64,000 bases of DNA from Nematostella vectensis (taxonomy: Eukaryota > Cnidaria > Anthozoa > Actiniaria > Edwardsiidae): NCBI RefSeq assembly GCF_932526225.1, contig NC_064045.1, positions 9,728,022 through 9,792,021 of the forward strand. Reading direction: 5' to 3'. The notes beneath the pieces are model-generated. The model saw only the letters and a list, made by a program, of their open reading frames with translations. It did not search any database and was not told where the DNA came from. A program made the translations under genes and the position numbers. Of this stretch, positions 58,828-64,000 are shown piece by piece. Within the stretch, counting starts at the first letter, position 1. Every line of letters starts with the position of its first letter.

Positions 58828-59070
58828 GGGTGGGGGAGTTAGGGGAGAAGGGTGGGTAGTGGTTTCAAGGAGAGGGGTGGTTGGTGGTTTCAGGGGGAGG
58901 GGTGGGTAGTGGTTTCAAGGAGAGGGGTGGTTGGTGGTTTCAGGGGGGACGGGTGGGCAGTGGTTTCAAGGAGAGGGGTGGTTGGTGGCTTCAGGGGGGA
59001 GGGGTGGGCAGTGGTTTCAAGGGGAGGGGTGGTTGGTGGTTTCAGGGCGGAGGGGTGGGTGGTGGTATCA
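58828..59070 (+). repeat. G-rich minisatellite, ~50-bp unit, about 5 copies
   Basis: AGAGGGGTGGTTGGTGG recurs near 58871, 58921, 58972 and 59022, alternating with GAGGGGTGGGTAGTGGTTTC. Strong strand asymmetry; one strand is nearly free of C. Confidence 0.85.
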
Positions 59071-59586
59071 GATTCTTAAGCGCTATTTATAAGAATGTGG
59101 GGAATAACCTAGGTTTTTATGCACGGGATTTTAAACTTTTCAACAAATTTGTATATTCGTAATTTCGTATATTATTATCTTAAAGTTTCCTTGCTAATAA
59201 ACGCTGTATTTTCAATGATAAACAATAACAGAGGAGTGGGTGATTGACCTAATTCTTTAATGATAAATTATCAGTGCCATAGCAAGCCTTGAAATATTGG
59301 GGGGTGGTCGATACTAAGACATTAAAAAAATTTGGGGGCACAGCCACAAACCTACTGGTCATTTCTTATACTAATTAAAATGCAGTGCACTTGCTTGATT
59401 GTTCGACTTATGTTAGGGATGGCACTTTTCCAGCGCGCACGAATTGTTTACCACCAATGACCAAAGATATGCGGACTTTGGGAACAAGATTGCCATCAAT
59501 GTTGCATTCTGATCGGCTAAGCTCTATACGATTTGGAAATAACGTTATACTGTCAACACTGTATTTGCGCCAATTTCTAGAAAGTT

Positions 59587-59722
59587 TCTACGTGTTTGCT
59601 ACGATTTTGCTGGCAGCCATCTTGGAAATGGAGCCTAGTCCCGTTTTAGAATATCACAGGTCTCCCGCGCGCTCGCCCCAAGCTCCTTAGACTATTTAGA
59701 AAAACGACAGACATTGATTGGT
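59587..59722 (+). repeat. 135-bp repeat shared with 36156-36290
   Basis: GATTTTGCTGGCAGCCATCT, TTTTAGAATATCACAGGTCT and CCCGCGCGCTCGCCCCA are conserved between the two sites, which are 23 kb apart, in the same orientation. Confidence 0.75.
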
Positions 59723-59839
59723 ATGCTAACTGTAAGTCACTATTATCTGCGCGTTCAATATTTATTTATGGCATCAACCTTAAATTAAATTTAAGGTTGA
59801 TAACATTTAGTCGTAACTGTGCAATAGGGTTAAACAAAC

Positions 59840-59840
<1 letters not shown>

Positions 59841-59906
<66 letters not shown>

Positions 59907-59914
59907 CCATCATT

Positions 59915-60011
<97 letters not shown>
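59841..60011 (+). repeat. (CAT)n then (ATT)n microsatellite
   Basis: About 45 CAT units with few interruptions (59841-59974) pass into about 12 ATT units. Translations of His or Asp runs here are artefacts of the repeat. Confidence 0.97.
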
Positions 60012-60012
<1 letters not shown>

Positions 60013-60235
60013 AGATTGGCATACAGTATACCTGCTGATTCCAATGGGAAAACAAAAAGAAAATCTAAATTGTATGGAATTTATTAGAGATTACAGAAAA
60101 TCAGTATAAATATCTAACCTGAGCTAGTTATGATTATTTGATAAAATATTATCATCTCAATATTTATGTATGTAATCAACCTTTAATTAAATCGTAACTG
60201 TAATAGGTTTGAATAAACGCTATTATTATTAGTAT

Positions 60236-60381
60236 CACCGGTGTCGGTGTCTGTGTCTGTATCTGTGTTAGTGTTGGTGTTGGTGTTGGTGTTGGTGTTG
60301 GTGTTGGTGTTGGTGTTGGTGTTGGTGTTGGTGTTGGTGTTGGTGTTGGTGTTAGTGTTAGTGTTAGTATTAGTATTAGTA
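60236..60381 (+). repeat. (TTGGTG)n microsatellite
   Basis: About 13 perfect GTTGGT hexamers are flanked by degenerate GTGTCTGT and GTGTTAGTATTAG versions. A preceding unit-like sequence (TCGTAACTGTAATAGG, AATAAACGC) resembles that before the CAT array. Confidence 0.95.
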
Positions 60382-61019
60382 CATATTGGATACAGTATAA
60401 TTGTACAATATAATTGAGTTCAAAGGGGAAACAAAAATAAAATCTAAATTGTATGGAATTTGTTAAAGATTAGACATGACGAAAAAACCTGGAAAATTCG
60501 CAACTCGAGATAGAGAAAGAAGACACAATTTCTTACAATGGCATTCGGTTCCTTGTATTCCGGACTGATTTTTGAAACACAAATAACGTGAGGCCGAAAT
60601 GCACATACCCAGTTTTTTGCTTTAAGATATTTTTTTCCTTGATCATCCTTTCGCTATGTATGAGCTTAGCGACGAAAGGCTCAAATTTCAATGACACTTT
60701 ACAAAAAGTCGAATCAATTTAAAAAAAAGTCGCATTGGATATTTTGTTTGCTATTACTCTAAGAGAAATTTTCCGCCTTATTAGATCTGAAATGAGCTTA
60801 TTTGAAGCGTTAAGTCATGTTTTTTCGTCATGTCTAAAGATTACAGAAAATCAGTATAAATATCTAAACCTGAACTAGTAATGATTATTGAATATAAAAT
60901 TTAATCCTACGACGGTTTTTTGTTCGGGCATTCTAAACAATCTATTCAACGGGTAGCGTTCGAAATTACCAGTGAACTTTACAGAGACGTCTGACCCTCG
61001 CGGGCGAGTTGGGTGTGTG

Positions 61020-62374
61020 CTAAGTCAGAGACCTTTTACAAATGAATGGCATCTTCATTTTACACTTATTTAAATACCAGCCACCATAACTTTGCCCTTT
61101 GCTCCCTAGAGTTACACACTGATAAAGAGAACTATAACCAAACTGCTTGTGGTAAAGTACCGGGGCTCCATCACTCCACACTAAGTCATCACCTTCCGCT
61201 ATGTGTTCCATCCCGATCCAGGCACCATGAATAGCCTTGTAATCTGCACCTGGCGAGAAGATGGATTTTGAAGTTTATTTTATTCCGATAAAGGCAGGGG
61301 ATTTAAGTGATGGTTCTATAGATTCTACTAGCTATTCTGCAGCTATTATTTTTCTGACCATTGCTAATGACGATATTTTGATTACCTAAAAGATATCAAA
61401 ACAATGTTAATGAAGTTAAAAAAACGCATTATCACCAGTTTCCTTCCGGGGGGCCGAAGGAAACCTCAACCGACAAAGAACAAAAGAACCATAAGAATCC
61501 GCGCTATTAAACAGTACAATATAATACAGACTTAATTACGGAAGTAAGCTGATAATGCGGCTTTAAAGCCCTGTGCAAACTGCGCCAGCACCCGCCAGCA
61601 TTGCTGGGAAATTATTGCTCGACTGACCACAAGACAAAGGAAATGTCAAAAAGCCCATTTCCCATATTGACATCTCCTTTGTCATATAGTCAGTCAAGCA
61701 AAAACTTGCCAGCAAAGCTGGCACAGTTGGCTGGCGCAGTTTGCACGGGGCTTAAGCGGGAGGTTCGAGCCTGGGAAAGGCGTTGCATAAGCAAGACAAT
61801 ACATAACCACCATGCGGAATAAACACAAGGTAGAAAGAATATCTTTTTACGCCCTCGAAACAGAGAAGTTTCGCTGAATTTAGAGCTTTAACTCTTCGCC
61901 GGAGCAAAAAATCCCACTGCTTTGCCGCTCCCAGTGGTTGATTTAAGACGGAATGCTTTGTTTCCAAGAGCGAAAGTCGAAGTCCAGTGCTCTTCGTCCT
62001 TGGATCGCCACAGGATTACCGATGATCAAAAAGCATCTCCGAATAGTAGCAGCTAGCAGGCTTATACATTGACTCTTCTAACCTATCCTATCACCCGTGG
62101 TTTACCTGAGTCAAATAGCCACTTAATCTCGTTATCCTTTAAGCTCATGTGGAATATCACCAAGTTGTTCAAATGCGCCCGCAAGAAGAGCGTCTTCGTG
62201 TCTTTTATTCTGCCGATCTCGTAACGCGGATGCTCGTTCCATGTCAAGTCCACGTTTGACAAGCTGCTCACAATGCTTTTATCCTCTGTCCCGTTGATGA
62301 AAATAGTCATTCTCTTTTCTTTCCTGTCCCACCTGATGATCACGTGGTTCCACGCGTTGATAGTAAGCGCACCG
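61020..62374 (-). CDS. LamG-like plus C-type-lectin-like protein, 5' part not found
   Basis: Two exons are supported. 62106-62374 encodes a LamG/concanavalin-like half: INAWNHVIIRWDRKEKRMTI, FINGTEDKS, YEIGRIKDTKTLFLRAHLNN, then LVIFHMSLKDNEIKWLF, ending at a phase-1 donor. 61020-61249 encodes the second half of a C-type-lectin fold: GAWIGMEHIAEGDDLVWSDG, CVTLG, WYLNKCKMKMPFICK, then a stop. The phases match if joined directly (DSG|ADYK). The first half of the lectin fold is then missing, so an exon may have been overlooked or lost. The LamG exon starts in phase 2, so upstream exons must exist beyond 62374. No EPN/QPD sugar-binding triplet is visible. Likely extracellular. A foldback MITE lies in the intron. 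Confidence 0.65.
61567..61752. mobile_element. 186-bp foldback MITE with TAA target duplication
   Basis: Left end AGCCCTGTGCAAACTGCGCC; inverted right end AGCCCCGTGCAAACTGCGCC. The similarity continues imperfectly through nearly the whole half-length (CTTGACTGAC, GACAAAGGA.ATGTCAA), so the element is almost one long hairpin. TAA flanks it at 61564-61566 and 61753-61755. Confidence 0.8.
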
Positions 62375-62719
62375 CTAAAGGATAAAAATATACACGTTTT
62401 CTTATTTGTTTTCATTTTCTCCGTGTCCACACCTGCTAATAAACTTTCTTATCATTCATTGATTAAACATTTCCTGACCATCAGACTGAAATAAGAAGCA
62501 ATTATTTGCGATATCTGATAATTGTAAAATTCCTCTGCTGCACCTATACACACACAAACACTAGAGCAAGCCAAAAATTAAAAGGAGCTGGCAAACCTTT
62601 GGCGCAAAGACAAAAGTAAAATATTTCGTCTTAATTGACGATCCTTGGCAATGTGTGATGTCAAGTTATGTAGTATAAATAATATCTCATACTCGCGGAT
62701 AACACTGCCCCGGGCAATC

Positions 62720-63515
62720 TTAAAGAAGGCTAATCACGCCACCATTTTATGGTATCGCTCACAGTTAGGGTCATAACTAAAATTGGAGGTATCAGTTTAC
62801 CTAATTATTATGCAAAATGCCTAATTTTAAATACTGTCACACTTAAAAATCTATAGTCAAAGCTTTAATAATTAAGAATTAAATTATGAAATAAACTACA
62901 TTTTTGGGGTATCAGTAGGATAAAAACTATTGAAGCAAAAAAATATTTAAGTGTCCAGTTGAGTACAATGACTGTGGCCACACAAGTAAACTTGCACCTA
63001 GAATACTAGGTTGTTCAAGTTTGTGGGAGCATCTACACATTTAAGCCCATCCTCTCTCTCTTTCCCCTATTTTTTATAAGCACTTAATGTTTGATACATT
63101 CACTGTACTATGTTGCATTTTTATCAAACACGTGAAACTATTGAGAAAATTAATTAAAATCTATTTAAAATCCCCGAATTTATAGTAGACCCCTGGTATG
63201 AAGTTGCCATACCTTGAGCAGTCTAAAATAACTAAAATACCTCGTGATTTAGGTAGAAACACAGCGGGGCAAAGCTAGAAGTTCTCTATTTTATTTTGTA
63301 TCAAGTGAAACTTTGACCAATTCTATGGCGGGTCACACAAAGCATCCATTTCCATCGGCTAATTCAAGAAAGTAACCAAGAAATTTTTAATAAAATATCG
63401 TCAATATCATATCAGACTTCATTCGCAAATTATTATTTTGAAGTTTTCTCGCAAATAAACCGTTATATTTTCGATGTGAACAATAACAAAGTAGTGGGTG
63501 ATCGACATTCTTTAA
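62720..63515 (+). mobile_element. Long TTAAAGAA-family element (796 bp)
   Basis: Starts TTAAAGAAGGCTAATCACGC and ends GATCGACATTCTTTAA. The outer parts match the 236-bp copy at 25321-25556. About 560 extra bases lie between ACCATTTTATGGTATCGCTC and GCGGGTCACACAAAGC. Either this is a fuller parent element or it carries a nested insertion. Confidence 0.6.
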
Positions 63516-64000
63516 GTGTGTTCTAGTCCAAAGTCATTCTCGGGGACCAAGCCCAACGCGGAGACCGGGTAATAAGACGGCACGTGCATCGCCCCGGGCA
63601 TCCTCATCTGCTGACGGGATATGTTACTCGTGGAATCGTGGGAAGTGCACTTCACCGACGTTTCCTGTCTGTCAGTTTTCCCACCGCTGCGCGACCTGTT
63701 CCGGACCTCACCCACAAGTGGAGTGTGCTAGCCAGGGACGCAAACCAAACAGAGCGCGCTCCTCCTCTCCCAGCACCAAGCCTTCGAAACGCCATCATCG
63801 ATAAGTTGTAGAAGTTGACTTTGCAAACCTATATTAACCTATAGGTCGGATAAGTGACACTTGTTATGCTCAGTAGGCTCATTATTGCGTCAATATTGTG
63901 TTATATTAGCGTGCCGTCTCCCAGCATACTTAGCGCAGAGTTGTGGCGGGCACGGGATTGCTATTTCCCACCTGCCTCCCCAACCCCGCCCCCCGAGGCC
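63516..64000. other. GC-richer right edge, unexplained
   Basis: Relatively CpG-rich sequence with overlapping short frames on both strands. A minus frame ending near 63512 (PSYYPVSALGLVPENDFG) could be an upstream LamG exon, but no suitable donor was found. It may be a promoter or exon of the lectin gene. Confidence 0.25.

Noticed and set aside
58852-59162. Gly/Val/Trp-rich repetitive frames
   Set aside because: Translation of a G-rich minisatellite; no start context or conserved residues.
59797-60055. Poly-His and poly-Asp/Asn frames
   Set aside because: Pure translation of the CAT/ATT microsatellite.

Overview
The window looks like nuclear DNA of a cnidarian, most likely an anthozoan close to the sea anemone Nematostella vectensis. 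That placement is an inference. It rests on AT-rich sequence, many short GT-AG introns, two noggin paralogues, and abundant DIRS-type, LINE and MITE-like repeats. I could not check it against a database. No bacterial operons, CRISPR arrays, rRNA or convincing tRNA genes were seen.

Five host genes can be followed exon by exon. (1) 203-2007, minus: a five-exon gene of unknown family with a cysteine-rich N-terminus. Its C-terminal end is uncertain. (2) 5302-13565, minus: a complete 13-exon SLC25A10 (mitochondrial dicarboxylate carrier) gene, 299 aa. (3) 33632-34369, plus: an intronless noggin gene, 245 aa. (4) 37558-40606, minus: a second, two-exon noggin gene, also 245 aa, lying tail-to-tail with the first. 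(5) 44045-56701, minus: a complete 23-exon UTP6 gene (small-subunit processome), 594 aa. At the right edge (61020-62374, minus) are two exons of a LamG-like plus C-type-lectin-like secreted or surface protein whose 5' part was not found.

Between the genes is accessory DNA. 2.3-5.0 kb holds a decayed DIRS-like tyrosine-recombinase retrotransposon. 14.6-19.5 kb holds the 5' and 3' pieces of a LINE around a block bounded by inverted ~147-bp satellite arrays (15.3-18.1 kb), with a transposon ORF fragment inside. 19.5-33.3 kb is a long gene-poor stretch upstream of the first noggin gene. 56.8-60.9 kb is packed with tandem repeats, palindromes, minisatellites and CAT/ATT and TTGGTG microsatellites. 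Many introns carry recognisable foldback or TIR elements with target-site duplications (10.4, 44.4, 44.9, 50.4, 50.8, 53.0 and 61.6 kb).

The genes do not form a pathway. SLC25A10 is a mitochondrial metabolite exchanger, UTP6 acts in nucleolar 18S rRNA processing, and the two noggins are secreted BMP antagonists. The noggin pair is the main biological point of interest, because of its linkage, its different intron structure and an unusual 24-residue loop in one copy. I found no wholly new system. The most structurally unusual object is the inverted-satellite-bounded block at 15.3-18.1 kb.
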